A stretch of DNA of 6,770 bases from positions 1 to 6,770 of the forward strand of contig JAYZDB010000017.1 of the NCBI GenBank assembly GCA_036338025.1, given 5' to 3'. Below are positions 1 to 6,705 of this stretch, one piece after another. The notes under the pieces are model-generated. The model ran no database searches. It was not told the origin of the DNA and saw only the letters and a program-made list of their open reading frames with translations. The position numbers were made by a program, and so were the translations under genes. The DNA is from JAYZDB01 sp036338025 (GTDB lineage: Bacteria > Planctomycetota > UBA1135 > UBA2386). The first letter of the stretch is position 1; each line of letters opens with the position of its first letter.

Positions 1-1472
1 CCGACTTCACTCTCGACAGCAATCTGGCCGCCGTGTCGATCAACGATCTCCTTGGCAATGGTCAGTCCAAGCCCGGTACCGTTCGGTTTGGCGGTCAAGG
101 TATCGGTAGAAACCTGCTGGAACCGGTCGAAGATCGCTTCTCGATCCACAGGTCCGATCCCCGGACCGGAATCCTCCACAGCCACCACCAAGACACCGTC
201 CTCCAAGCGTGCCGAGACCGTTACCTCATCGCCCATGTCAGAGAATTTGACAGCGTTGCCGATCAGGTTCGTCCACAACTGCTTGAGCCGATCGCGATCA
301 CCATGAAATACCGGCAAGCGCCCTCTGACATCCAGATCCACTGTCACGCCATTGGCCTGGCTCTCGACACTGCAGGCTCGCACCACCTCGAACAGGGTGT
401 CCGCAATCTCCACGGGTTCTCGCTTCCATTCGTGGCAACCTGATTGGATCTTGCCGAGGTCGAGAACGTTGTCGATCAGGCGAGTCAAGCGCTCGGCATC
501 GAGCAGGATGATCTCGGCGAACTCCATGCGGACATCCTTCTCCTCTTCCGGAAACTGGTAGAGGATGTCCGCGGAGGCGCGGATCGAGGATAGCGGCGTT
601 CTGAGTTCATGAGACACGTTGGTCAAGAACTCACTCTTCGCATCACTGGCGGCTTCAGCCTGGACTCGGGCCTTGTCGAGTTCCTTGTTCGCCTTCGCCA
701 GGTGTGCGGTGCGCTTACGAACCTGACCGTCCATCTTGCCAACCAGATCCGAAAACGACCGTGAGAGGTTGACGATCTCCTGCGGGGCGACACGCACCTG
801 TTGGATCAGGTTGCCATTGCTGGTCGCCGCCTTGGCTTCTCTCGAGAGCTTGCGAAGCGGAGCACTGATTGTGCGAGCCGTCCACTTCCAAGCCACACCT
901 ATCAACGCGAGGAACAACACGACCATCACCCACGACGCAATGGTTCGGATTTCCATCGCCGCAGCGTGTCGAGATCGCGCATCCGAGATGTAGGAACCGA
1001 GTCGGCTGTCCAACAGGTCCAGGGTCACCATGATGTCTTCGGAAGCACGATCGCACTCGTCGAGCATCGTCCGGAGTTGGATTTTGCGATTGTCACCAGT
1101 CAGAGTCGTCACACGGTTGAGCCGGATCTTGTGGAAGTTCACGAATTGCTCGATCTCAGACAGCGGGAGTCGTTCCTTGCGCCCGAGCTTGGATCGTTTC
1201 ATGCGGACCAACTGCGAATCAATGAGCCCGCGGACCTTGCGCTCCCGGATCAGGAGGTTCGCATCACCGGCCAGGATCTGGTCCGTCTGGATCATCCAGG
1301 TGCCAAACGAATCGGTGAATCGGGAGAAGTCCTGCTTGGTCAAGGCAAACTCGCTCGCCTCGTTCTGAGCCGTCTCGACCTTGGAGTTGAAGTGGGAAAC
1401 TCCCAGCACGAGTCCGACCCCTCCGATGCCGCAAGCGACGAGCAAGACGATGATGTAGGTTGAGACCTTCAT
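1..1472 (-). CDS. Membrane sensor histidine kinase (HAMP-HisKA-HATPase_c), 3' end beyond window
   Basis: This is an inner-membrane two-component sensor kinase that would autophosphorylate on histidine and pass the phosphate to a response regulator. The minus-strand frame is open for 490 codons from ATG at 1472 to the window edge, so the C-terminus is missing. Visible in order: TM helix at about residues 5-25; an extracytoplasmic, probably helical region at 27-175; second TM at 178-196; HAMP at about 197-250 (SAPLRKL); a short coiled coil at 251-280; and the HisKA H-box FLTNVSHELRTPLSSI with phospho-acceptor His288. The ATPase domain has the N-box TNLIGNAVKFS (401-411), G1 box DSGPGIG (434-440), F-box IFDRFQQV (447-454) and G2 box NGTGLGL (464-470). 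All catalytic boxes are intact, so the kinase should be active. The start follows a GAGG Shine-Dalgarno by 7 bases and lies 4 bases after the stop of the secreted-protein gene, implying co-transcription. The sensor region matches no family I recognise. No response regulator is visible; it may follow at the left. Confidence 0.95.
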   Translation of the reverse strand, partial: MKVSTYIIVLLVACGIGGVGLVLGVSHFNSKVETAQNEASEFALTKQDFSRFTDSFGTWMIQTDQILAGDANLLIRERKVRGLIDSQLVRMKRSKLGRKERLPLSEIEQFVNFHKIRLNRVTTLTGDNRKIQLRTMLDECDRASEDIMVTLDLLDSRLGSYISDARSRHAAAMEIRTIASWVMVVLFLALIGVAWKWTARTISAPLRKLSREAKAATSNGNLIQQVRVAPQEIVNLSRSFSDLVGKMDGQVRKRTAHLAKANKELDKARVQAEAASDAKSEFLTNVSHELRTPLSSIRASADILYQFPEEEKDVRMEFAEIILLDAERLTRLIDNVLDLGKIQSGCHEWKREPVEIADTLFEVVRACSVESQANGVTVDLDVRGRLPVFHGDRDRLKQLWTNLIGNAVKFSDMGDEVTVSARLEDGVLVVAVEDSGPGIGPVDREAIFDRFQQVSTDTLTAKPNGTGLGLTIAKEIVDRHGGQIAVESEV

Positions 1473-1476
1473 CTTG

Positions 1477-2505
1477 CTACCTCGGGCTCGCTGCGTTCAG
1501 GTTCTTGAGGTGTGGATCGATCACCAGCAGGGCCTCAGCCGTGACGAGTTGCGACGGAGTCACACTGCTCGGGACGCCCGCAAGGCTCATCCCACGCAAG
1601 CCCTGGAACGCCTTTTGAACTTGCTGCGACGGCCACTTGCGGTCCGGCATCACGCCCAGGACTCGACGGTCCGGCGACAACTTCCACCACAGCCGGGTCA
1701 ACTGTCTACCACTCCGCCAGTCACCGCGGAACACGGCCCCAACCGACCTGCTATTTGCGTCGTAAGCTCTGAACAGCCAGGCAGTCCGGCGCTCGATTGC
1801 CTTGCCTCCATGCGGACCGAGGTGCTTGCGCAGCATCGTCTCGCTAGCCCGGGAGTAGAGCCCGTCGATTCGGTCAAACCGCAGAGCTTGCGGGTACACG
1901 CGCTGGATCACCGAGAGCACGTCGGTGAGTTCGCCTTGATCGCCCCAGGCGTAGCGCGTCGCGAGAATGGTCTTGAGCGCCGAGCGGACCACGACCACGG
2001 CCAGTGACCGACTCTTCGTCGCGACGTCGAGAGCCTTCGGCTGCAACGACAGACAGTCCTCGGACAAGAGGGGCAACAGTTGTTCGATGGACTTGCCCGC
2101 GAGTTGCCGCCGGAATTCCTTGGTACTGATTTGCTCGCGGGCCCGCGATCGACATCTTTGGAACGAGAAGTCCCGGATCTTCAGATCAAGGTCGAAATAC
2201 CAGACGATTTCAACCAAGCCCCACTCTCCGCTCTCGGAACGTACGTGCACGACACCCAGCGGCTTGCGTGCCCGAACTGGCACAAAAACCGTGTGGTCTT
2301 CGCTGAAGTGAAGCGTGAATGGTAGTTCCTGCACCACCCGTTCATGGCGCTTCGGTGTCATTCCGCAAACGATGACACGGTAGCCATCCGACTTGGGAAA
2401 GCCGGTCTTGATCCGTTGCGACGCGTCGCGCAACGGACCATCCACCTGGGCCGCCAGGCCTGACAGGCAACATAGTGTGGACGTAATGATCAAGAACCGG
2501 TGCAA
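1477..2505 (-). CDS. Secreted protein resembling a diverged, possibly duplicated FMN-binding domain
   Basis: The product is 342 residues, with an N-terminal signal peptide (MHRFLIITST then LCCLSGLAA, predicted cut near residue 19) and no other membrane segment, so it is probably periplasmic or exported. I do not recognise a close family. Residues 84-180 follow the layout of FMN_bind domains (RnfG, NqrC, NosR): a Gly-rich strand pair with GEWGLVEIVWYFDLDLKIRD, an amphipathic helix with FRRQLAGKSIEQL, then DVATKSRSLAVVVVRSAL. That last piece resembles the S/T-G-A-T flavinylation motif followed by its helix, with Thr163 in the FMN-attachment position but the Gly replaced by Val. Residues 242-334 show a similar layout (VGAVFR, GRQLTRLWWKL, then SVTPSQLVTAEALLVI), suggesting a second degenerate copy. 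The start is TTG at 2505, preceded by AGAGG 10 bases upstream; no ATG or GTG lies in frame before the upstream stop at 2556-2554. The stop is 4 bases before the kinase gene, so it may be a ligand-binding or redox partner of that kinase. The coding call is strong; the family call is tentative. Confidence 0.85.
   Translation of the reverse strand: MHRFLIITSTLCCLSGLAAQVDGPLRDASQRIKTGFPKSDGYRVIVCGMTPKRHERVVQELPFTLHFSEDHTVFVPVRARKPLGVVHVRSESGEWGLVEIVWYFDLDLKIRDFSFQRCRSRAREQISTKEFRRQLAGKSIEQLLPLLSEDCLSLQPKALDVATKSRSLAVVVVRSALKTILATRYAWGDQGELTDVLSVIQRVYPQALRFDRIDGLYSRASETMLRKHLGPHGGKAIERRTAWLFRAYDANSRSVGAVFRGDWRSGRQLTRLWWKLSPDRRVLGVMPDRKWPSQQVQKAFQGLRGMSLAGVPSSVTPSQLVTAEALLVIDPHLKNLNAASPR
1480..1483 (-). 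promoter_or_regulatory. Shine-Dalgarno of the histidine kinase gene
   Basis: On the minus strand GAGG lies 7 bases before the kinase ATG at 1472, inside the last codons of the upstream secreted-protein gene (TAG stop at 1479-1477). This supports the ATG choice and suggests that translation of the two genes is coupled. Confidence 0.7.
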
Positions 2506-2515
2506 GGACGAAATA

Positions 2516-2520
2516 CCTCT
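2516..2520 (-). promoter_or_regulatory. Shine-Dalgarno selecting a TTG start for the secreted-protein gene
   Basis: Minus-strand AGAGG lies 10 bases before the TTG at 2505. It supports TTG as the real start, since the signal peptide begins right there and no stronger start codon is available upstream in frame. The spacing is slightly long, so translation may be modest. Confidence 0.5.
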
Positions 2521-2556
2521 CGAGATGTCGACACTCCGTGAGTGGATTCCGTCCTA

Positions 2557-2562
2557 ATTATC
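2557..2562 (-). promoter_or_regulatory. Possible -10 box for the secreted-protein/kinase unit
   Basis: Minus-strand GATAAT matches five of six bases of the TATAAT consensus and lies about 52 bases upstream of the TTG start. No good -35 hexamer is found at standard spacing, so this is only a candidate. Confidence 0.25.
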
Positions 2563-2751
2563 GACAATCGCAGCGGCTCGGCTGGACAGGTCGTGGGTCC
2601 AGCCCATGAGAACGCGCTGATGGCAGCGGTCCGTGACCAATGCAGGAAACGTCCACAAACTAGCGCGCTTCCCCGCTAAAGCCGTGGCACCGCCGACACC
2701 GCTCGTTCCAGACCTGCGAGAACCCGCACAGATTGCTGGACTCCGGGTAGG

Positions 2752-2788
2752 CTAGTCTGGTCCGATACTCAAACTGGCACTAGGACCA
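2752..2788. repeat. Two interleaved inverted repeats upstream of the flavoprotein gene
   Basis: CTAGT (2752-2756) is inverted as ACTAG (2779-2783), and TGGTCC (2758-2763) is inverted as GGACCA (2783-2788). The arms interleave, so the two hairpins are mutually exclusive, or the arms could be half-sites of an operator about 25 bases apart. The element lies 55-90 bases before the TTG start at 2843. Short arms like these can arise by chance. Confidence 0.3.
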
Positions 2789-2829
2789 AGACCAAACTCG
2801 TAGTTCGGCCTCGCCGGGGTCAGCCTCAC

Positions 2830-2833
2830 AGGA
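2830..2833 (+). promoter_or_regulatory. Shine-Dalgarno selecting a TTG start for the flavoprotein gene
   Basis: AGGA lies 9 bases before the TTG at 2843. The nucleotide-binding motif begins at residue 7 from this TTG, the normal distance for a Rossmann flavoprotein, so the non-ATG start is well supported. Confidence 0.6.
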
Positions 2834-2842
2834 ATCAGCCCG

Positions 2843-4180
2843 TTGAAGATCGCCATACTCGGCGCCGGCATCTCCGGCTCCACACTCGCGCGTCTGCTCG
2901 CCAAGGATGGTCACCAGGTCGTGGTCCTCGAGAAGAGTGACCGGGCCGGCGGCCTCTGTAAGTCACAGATCGTCGACGGTTTCACCTTCGACGAAGCCGG
3001 TGGCCACATCATGTTCTCCAAGAACCAGGATGTGATGAAGTGGATGATCGACATCACCGGCGGCGACGACGCCGTGGTGCGCACCGACCGCAATACCCGG
3101 ATCCGATGGCACGACCGTTGGGTGCCCTACCCATTCGAGAACGGCGTCGGTCATCTCACCAAGGAAGCCATTGTCGACTGCCTGGATGGCTACATCCAAG
3201 CACACGTAACACGACAGCAAGGCGTGTCCTGCCCGGAGAACTTCATGGACTGGATCCAGTGGCGCATGGGTGAAGGCTTCGCCCGCCACTTCATGGTCCC
3301 CTACAACGAGAAGGTATGGAGCTGCGACCTGAGCACCATGAGCAGCGGCTGGGTCGCTGGACGCGTTCCCGAGGCACCGATTCGTGACATCCTGAGTTCG
3401 GCGGTCGGAGTCGACAGCGAGGGTTACACCCACCAGGCCGTATTCTGGTTCCCACGCAAGGGCGGCTTCGAGGCGATGGTGCAGGGAACCGTTCGGGATG
3501 GCGGCTTCGAATTGCGCACGAACACTGCCGTGGAGAGCGTCGCGAAGGTCGGCGACCACTACGAAGTGAACGGTGAGGACTACGACCTGGTCGTCAACAC
3601 AGTGCCGCTACCCCTGATCGAACCCTGCATACAGGACATTCCAACCGAGATCCGGTCCGAGATCCAAGCACTGAAGCCCATCTCCCTCGTCAACGTCCTA
3701 CTCGGCCTGAAGATCGACGAGCCCCTGCCTGATCTGTCCTGGATCTATCTGCCGTTCCCCGAGCAGGGGCCGGCCAACCGGGTGACCTACTTCAGCAACT
3801 ACGCACCTGACAATGCGCCCGAGGGTCACGGCTCCCTGATGGCAGAGGTCACCTACCGCGGCAAGCTGAACCCCGATCAGGAGTGGATCGACGCGATGGT
3901 CAAGAGCCTGGCAACAGCCGGTGTCCTGCGGCCGGAGCAGGTCGTCGTGACCCACAGCGCCAACAACGAGTTCGCCTACATCGACCAGAATCTCGAGTTC
4001 GCAGACCGGATCGAGAAGGTCCGCCAGTGGTTCGACAATTCAGGGCTGATCACATTCGGTCGGTTCGGGCGCTACGAGTATCACAACTCGGACCAGTGCA
4101 TCGCCCGGGCCATGGAGATCCACGAGCACGTCTCCGAAATCGCCAAATCAGGCGACCCGGCAAGACCCGAATTCTCCTGA
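2843..4180 (+). CDS. FAD-dependent oxidoreductase, protoporphyrinogen-oxidase / UDP-galactopyranose-mutase-like
   Basis: This cytoplasmic flavoprotein of 445 residues belongs to the amine-oxidase/HemY-like superfamily and has features shared with UDP-galactopyranose mutase. The FAD-binding Rossmann motif is at residues 3-12 (IAILGAGISG), with Glu30 ending the second strand for ribose binding and a DRAGGLC segment at 33-39. The GGHIMF segment (53-58) parallels the mutase GPHIF-type motif. Further markers are PYNEKVW (153-159), WFPRKGGFEAM (202-212), and the C-terminal FAD-closing segment GRFGRYEYHNSDQCI (406-420), which resembles the mutase ending with its Tyr and Asp-Gln pair. Length and motif order look complete, with no frameshift. 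Relatives commonly sit in surface-polysaccharide loci, where they are thought to act on nucleotide sugars or related substrates; the substrate here cannot be told. True heme-pathway oxidase activity is less likely given the mutase-like ends. It starts at TTG after AGGA and stands alone, diverging from the kinase unit and converging on the transporter gene. Confidence 0.93.
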   Translation: MKIAILGAGISGSTLARLLAKDGHQVVVLEKSDRAGGLCKSQIVDGFTFDEAGGHIMFSKNQDVMKWMIDITGGDDAVVRTDRNTRIRWHDRWVPYPFENGVGHLTKEAIVDCLDGYIQAHVTRQQGVSCPENFMDWIQWRMGEGFARHFMVPYNEKVWSCDLSTMSSGWVAGRVPEAPIRDILSSAVGVDSEGYTHQAVFWFPRKGGFEAMVQGTVRDGGFELRTNTAVESVAKVGDHYEVNGEDYDLVVNTVPLPLIEPCIQDIPTEIRSEIQALKPISLVNVLLGLKIDEPLPDLSWIYLPFPEQGPANRVTYFSNYAPDNAPEGHGSLMAEVTYRGKLNPDQEWIDAMVKSLATAGVLRPEQVVVTHSANNEFAYIDQNLEFADRIEKVRQWFDNSGLITFGRFGRYEYHNSDQCIARAMEIHEHVSEIAKSGDPARPEFS

Positions 4181-4198
4181 ATCGAAGGGCGGCAGAAC

Positions 4199-4219
4199 CC
4201 TGGCAAGAACGAAGCCAGG
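4199..4219 (+). other. Weak hairpin just after the flavoprotein gene
   Basis: CCTGGC (4199-4204) pairs with GCCAGG (4214-4219) across a 9-base loop, 18 bases after the flavoprotein stop codon. No T-run follows, so it is not a standard intrinsic terminator. It could stabilise the 3' end or be chance. Confidence 0.3.
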
Positions 4220-4483
4220 CCCCTGGGCAGGTTCACGATCGACCCGGTCCCCTCAGAATCGCTCGGGGGACGTTCGTCGTCACTAGGCCGTGTGGTGCTG
4301 GCAGGCATGGAGCCGGGTCTAGTTGGGCCTGACCGGCTGGTTTCACCCCAATCGCGGAGGATTTCCCAGGAAGTCCAGCAAGGTCCCGGTGCCAGCAAGA
4401 GGCAATTCTGCCGATGGCAAGGGCAAATTCGGGCATCACTGGAGGGTTCCGCTGGCCCGACGGCGAACCCGACAAGAGGGGGT

Positions 4484-4523
4484 TAAAAAGTAGAGGGGCG
4501 ACCGGCATGGATGGTCGCCCCTC
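4484..4523 (-). terminator. Intrinsic terminator reading leftward
   Basis: A perfect 11-pair, GC-rich stem is formed by 4493-4503 and 4513-4523 (GAGGGGCGACC and its complement) with a 9-base loop. On the minus strand the stem is followed after TAC by a run of five T (4488-4484). This is the classic layout of a Rho-independent terminator for leftward transcription, so it probably ends the transcript from the cstA-like gene, about 400 bases past that gene's stop codon. On the plus strand no T-run follows, so it would not efficiently stop the flavoprotein transcript. Confidence 0.8.
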
Positions 4524-4876
4524 CGGGTTCGAGAGTTCTGCGCGGCTCGCACTCCGCACAGACCAGAACCTCAGGAAACCGAAACGGTGTTTCAGGACTG
4601 AAAAGACCCTTGGTTGATCTTGCTCACACCAACCTGGCGCAGGACCGAAATCCTACCGATAAGACCCCTCTAAGACGGTTGCCGAGTCTTCGCGTCCGAT
4701 GCCCTGAGACACCAGTTTCTTGAGATTCAATTCCGAGAGAGCAAACAGAGGCGAACCCCTGCTTCATGGGGTCTGACGAACCCGGGTGCTTGCATTGTTC
4801 CGTTCCCAGGGAAGAAATCGGCCTTGTTCGGATAATACGTAAACTTATACATCAGATATGGTTACCTCTATCCTGA

Positions 4877-4899
4877 GGGGAGGTTGGGACAACTTCCTC
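4877..4899. other. Ten-pair hairpin near the transporter stop codon
   Basis: GGGGAGGTTG (4877-4886) can pair with CAACTTCCTC (4890-4899) around a 3-base loop; eight pairs are Watson-Crick and two are G-T wobbles in the plus-strand RNA. In the minus-strand transcript these two positions become A-C mismatches, so the fold is better in a rightward RNA. No T-run follows on either strand. It may be a structured end or part of a small RNA. Confidence 0.35.
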
Positions 4900-4926
4900 G
4901 GATGAGCGGATTCGCCCCCCCGTCCT

Positions 4927-6705
4927 TCATACCTTGGTGCGCCGGATCTGGGCCACCAGGCCAATCCCTTCGAGCAGCATCCACAGGATCATGGCCAGCA
5001 ACACGGCGCTGACCCCCACCAGAAGGTAGTTGTCCTGCTGCAGATACGCCCCCATCTGCAAGACCAGCGCGGTCACTGTGATCGCCATCACAAACAGCAT
5101 CGGGACCAGCAAGGGCAGGATCGGCTTCCTGCGCCGCCAGAAGTAGACCGACAGCACCATCAGGGTCAAGGCCGCCATCATCTGGTTGCTGGCCCCAAAG
5201 ATCGGCCACAGCAGCCAGGCCATCTGGGTGGTCTGGCCGGACGGGTCCTTGGCCTCGCCGAACACCAGGATCAGGGCCGGCAGCAGCGCCAGGACCGTCG
5301 CCAGGTAGCGATTGGTGAGTGGCTGGATCCGCAGCGCACCACCGAGCTCGGTGATCACGAAGCGTTGGATGCGGGTCGCGGTGTCAAGGGTGGTGGCGGC
5401 AAACGAGACCACCAGCACCGCCATCATGGTGGTCGCGTAGCCGCTGGGAACCCCGATCGATTGAAGGAACTGTGCCCCCCCGAGCACGAAGGCCGTCGCC
5501 TTGTTCTGCGCGGCATGGCTCCAGGTATCGTAGTAGCCAGCCCAGGACAGGTCAGAGACGGCACCCTGTCCCGGCAGATCACACTGGCCAACCAGCGCGA
5601 TCCCACACACCGCCGCCAACACGGAAGCCAGGGCCAGGCTGCCCTCGCCGAGCATGCTGCCGTAGCCGATCAAGCGCGTATCACGCAGGCTCTTGACCTG
5701 CTTGGAGGTGGTTCCGGAAGCCACCAGTGCGTGGAACCCACTGATCGCGCCGCATGCGATGGTCACGAACAGGAACGGTATAAGTGGCGGTGTGCCATCC
5801 TCGCCCCGGGCGAACCAGCTCACATCGTCTCGAATCCAGGGCGCATCGACCTGCGGGTTGGCCCAGATCACGCCGGCGAACAGCAGGCCCAGGCCAACCA
5901 GCAACTGGTGGCTGTTGATGTAGTCGCGTGGTTGCAGAAGCATCCACACCGGCAGCAAGCTCGCAACACCAGCGTACAGGAACAGGAAGACCACCCAGAA
6001 ATTGGTCACCGTGCCCTTCGCCCAGCCCATCGCGAAGATCGTGTTCTCGGTGCCCGGTTCGGCGGTGAGATCGACCCGCATGGTCTGGCCGAAGTAGATG
6101 AACAGGTAGAGGAGTCCCAGCGCCAAGATCGAAGGCAGCAAGGCGCCGACCTTCTTCTTGTAGATCAGCCACCCCATCACGAGGGCGACGAGGATCTCAA
6201 GGTTGACCGGCAAGACCGAGGACGGGATGGCGCGGAACATCCCCGCGATCGCCATCGCGAACACCGCCACCACCAGCCAGGTCAGCACCATTACGAAAAC
6301 CAGGAACATCGCGCGCACCCGCGGCGTGATCACCTTGCCGGCGATGTCCGCAATGGTCCGGCCGCCCTCGCGCACACTGACCACCAAGGCTCCAAAATCG
6401 TGCACCGCACCCATGAAGATGGTCCCGAGCACGACCCAGATCAGCGCCGGCAGGACACCCCAGTAAGCCGCGATGCAAGGGCCGATGATCGGCGCGGCAC
6501 CCGCGATCGAGGTGAAGTGGTGCCCGAACAGGATGTGCCTGTTGGTCGGAACATGGTCGGTGCCGTCCTCGAACTCGTAGGCCGGCGTCCGGATGTCCTC
6601 ACGATCTTCGTAGATCCGTTCACCGATGTACCGGGCGTACACGAAGTAGCCAAGCGCGAAGGCGAGGAGGACTCCGAGGACGACAAGTGCGACCATGGCG
6701 AGCAC
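4927..6705 (-). CDS. cstA: CstA/BtsT-family carbon starvation transporter
   Basis: This is a multi-pass inner-membrane protein of 592 residues in the CstA family, whose studied members (E. coli CstA and BtsT) import peptides or pyruvate when carbon is short. Family signatures are intact: VPTNRHILFGHHFTSIAGAA (52-71), then GPCIAAYWG (75-83) and GAVHDFGAL (99-107); LLQPRDYINSHQL (256-268); GFHALVASGTTSKQ (323-336); GYGSMLGEG (347-355); TTLDTATRIQRF (438-449) and WPIFGASNQ (500-508). Hydrophobic helices occupy most of the length, the first at about 4-23. It is shorter than the roughly 700-residue E. coli proteins, but nothing internal is broken, and shorter homologues exist in other phyla. The start is GTG at 6705, with a weak GGTGG 7 bases before it; ATG at 6696 in the same frame is an alternative. 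The frame stays open to the right edge without a usable start codon, so an upstream start outside the window is possible. The substrate (peptide or pyruvate) cannot be decided. Transcription probably ends at the terminator at 4484-4523. Confidence 0.96.
   Translation of the reverse strand: MLAMVALVVLGVLLAFALGYFVYARYIGERIYEDREDIRTPAYEFEDGTDHVPTNRHILFGHHFTSIAGAAPIIGPCIAAYWGVLPALIWVVLGTIFMGAVHDFGALVVSVREGGRTIADIAGKVITPRVRAMFLVFVMVLTWLVVAVFAMAIAGMFRAIPSSVLPVNLEILVALVMGWLIYKKKVGALLPSILALGLLYLFIYFGQTMRVDLTAEPGTENTIFAMGWAKGTVTNFWVVFLFLYAGVASLLPVWMLLQPRDYINSHQLLVGLGLLFAGVIWANPQVDAPWIRDDVSWFARGEDGTPPLIPFLFVTIACGAISGFHALVASGTTSKQVKSLRDTRLIGYGSMLGEGSLALASVLAAVCGIALVGQCDLPGQGAVSDLSWAGYYDTWSHAAQNKATAFVLGGAQFLQSIGVPSGYATTMMAVLVVSFAATTLDTATRIQRFVITELGGALRIQPLTNRYLATVLALLPALILVFGEAKDPSGQTTQMAWLLWPIFGASNQMMAALTLMVLSVYFWRRRKPILPLLVPMLFVMAITVTALVLQMGAYLQQDNYLLVGVSAVLLAMILWMLLEGIGLVAQIRRTKV

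Larger units (their letters stand above)
2506..2842. promoter_or_regulatory. Divergent intergenic region between the kinase operon and the flavoprotein gene
   Basis: These 337 bases must contain the promoters of both the leftward secreted-protein/kinase unit and the rightward flavoprotein gene, because the two start codons face away from each other. No gene is visible in it. A GATAAT box on the minus strand (2562-2557) resembles a -10 element for the leftward unit, but there is no recognisable -35 at 16-18 bases. On the plus side GATACT (2764-2769) is a weak -10 candidate, also without a good -35. Inverted repeats are present at 2532-2544 (CACTC-CGT-GAGTG) and between 2752 and 2788. The promoters could use alternative sigma factors. 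Confidence 0.5.
4181..4926. other. Long gap between convergent genes, no convincing coding sequence
   Basis: These 746 bases separate the end of the flavoprotein gene from the end of the transporter gene. Short open frames on both strands lack recognisable motifs and some run through the terminator stem, so I call none of them. The region holds a strong leftward intrinsic terminator (4484-4523), a weak hairpin just after the flavoprotein stop (4199-4219), a ten-pair hairpin close to the transporter stop (4877-4899), and an AT-richer patch at about 4830-4860. It may serve as long 3' untranslated sequence for the transporter or contain a small RNA. Confidence 0.6.

Noticed and set aside
801..2007. 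Plus-strand open frames of 220 and 177 codons over the kinase and secreted-protein genes
   Set aside because: They are antisense to well-supported genes, have no recognisable motifs, and lack a persuasive ribosome site.
2963..3559. A 198-codon minus-strand open frame inside the flavoprotein gene
   Set aside because: It is antisense to a complete gene with intact catalytic and cofactor motifs and shows no domain of its own.
4524..4545. A tRNA-like GGGTTCGAG T-loop sequence
   Set aside because: No acceptor, D-arm or anticodon stem can be arranged around it; the upstream bases belong to the terminator stem.
4233..4723. Short open frames in the convergent gap
   Set aside because: They run through the terminator stem or overlap each other, lack motifs and have poor ribosome sites.
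1..6705. Kinase and cstA-like transporter as a BtsS-BtsT type pyruvate-sensing pair
   Set aside because: BtsS is a LytS-type kinase; this one is an HAMP/HisKA type. The two genes are separated by an unrelated gene and a long gap on different transcription units.
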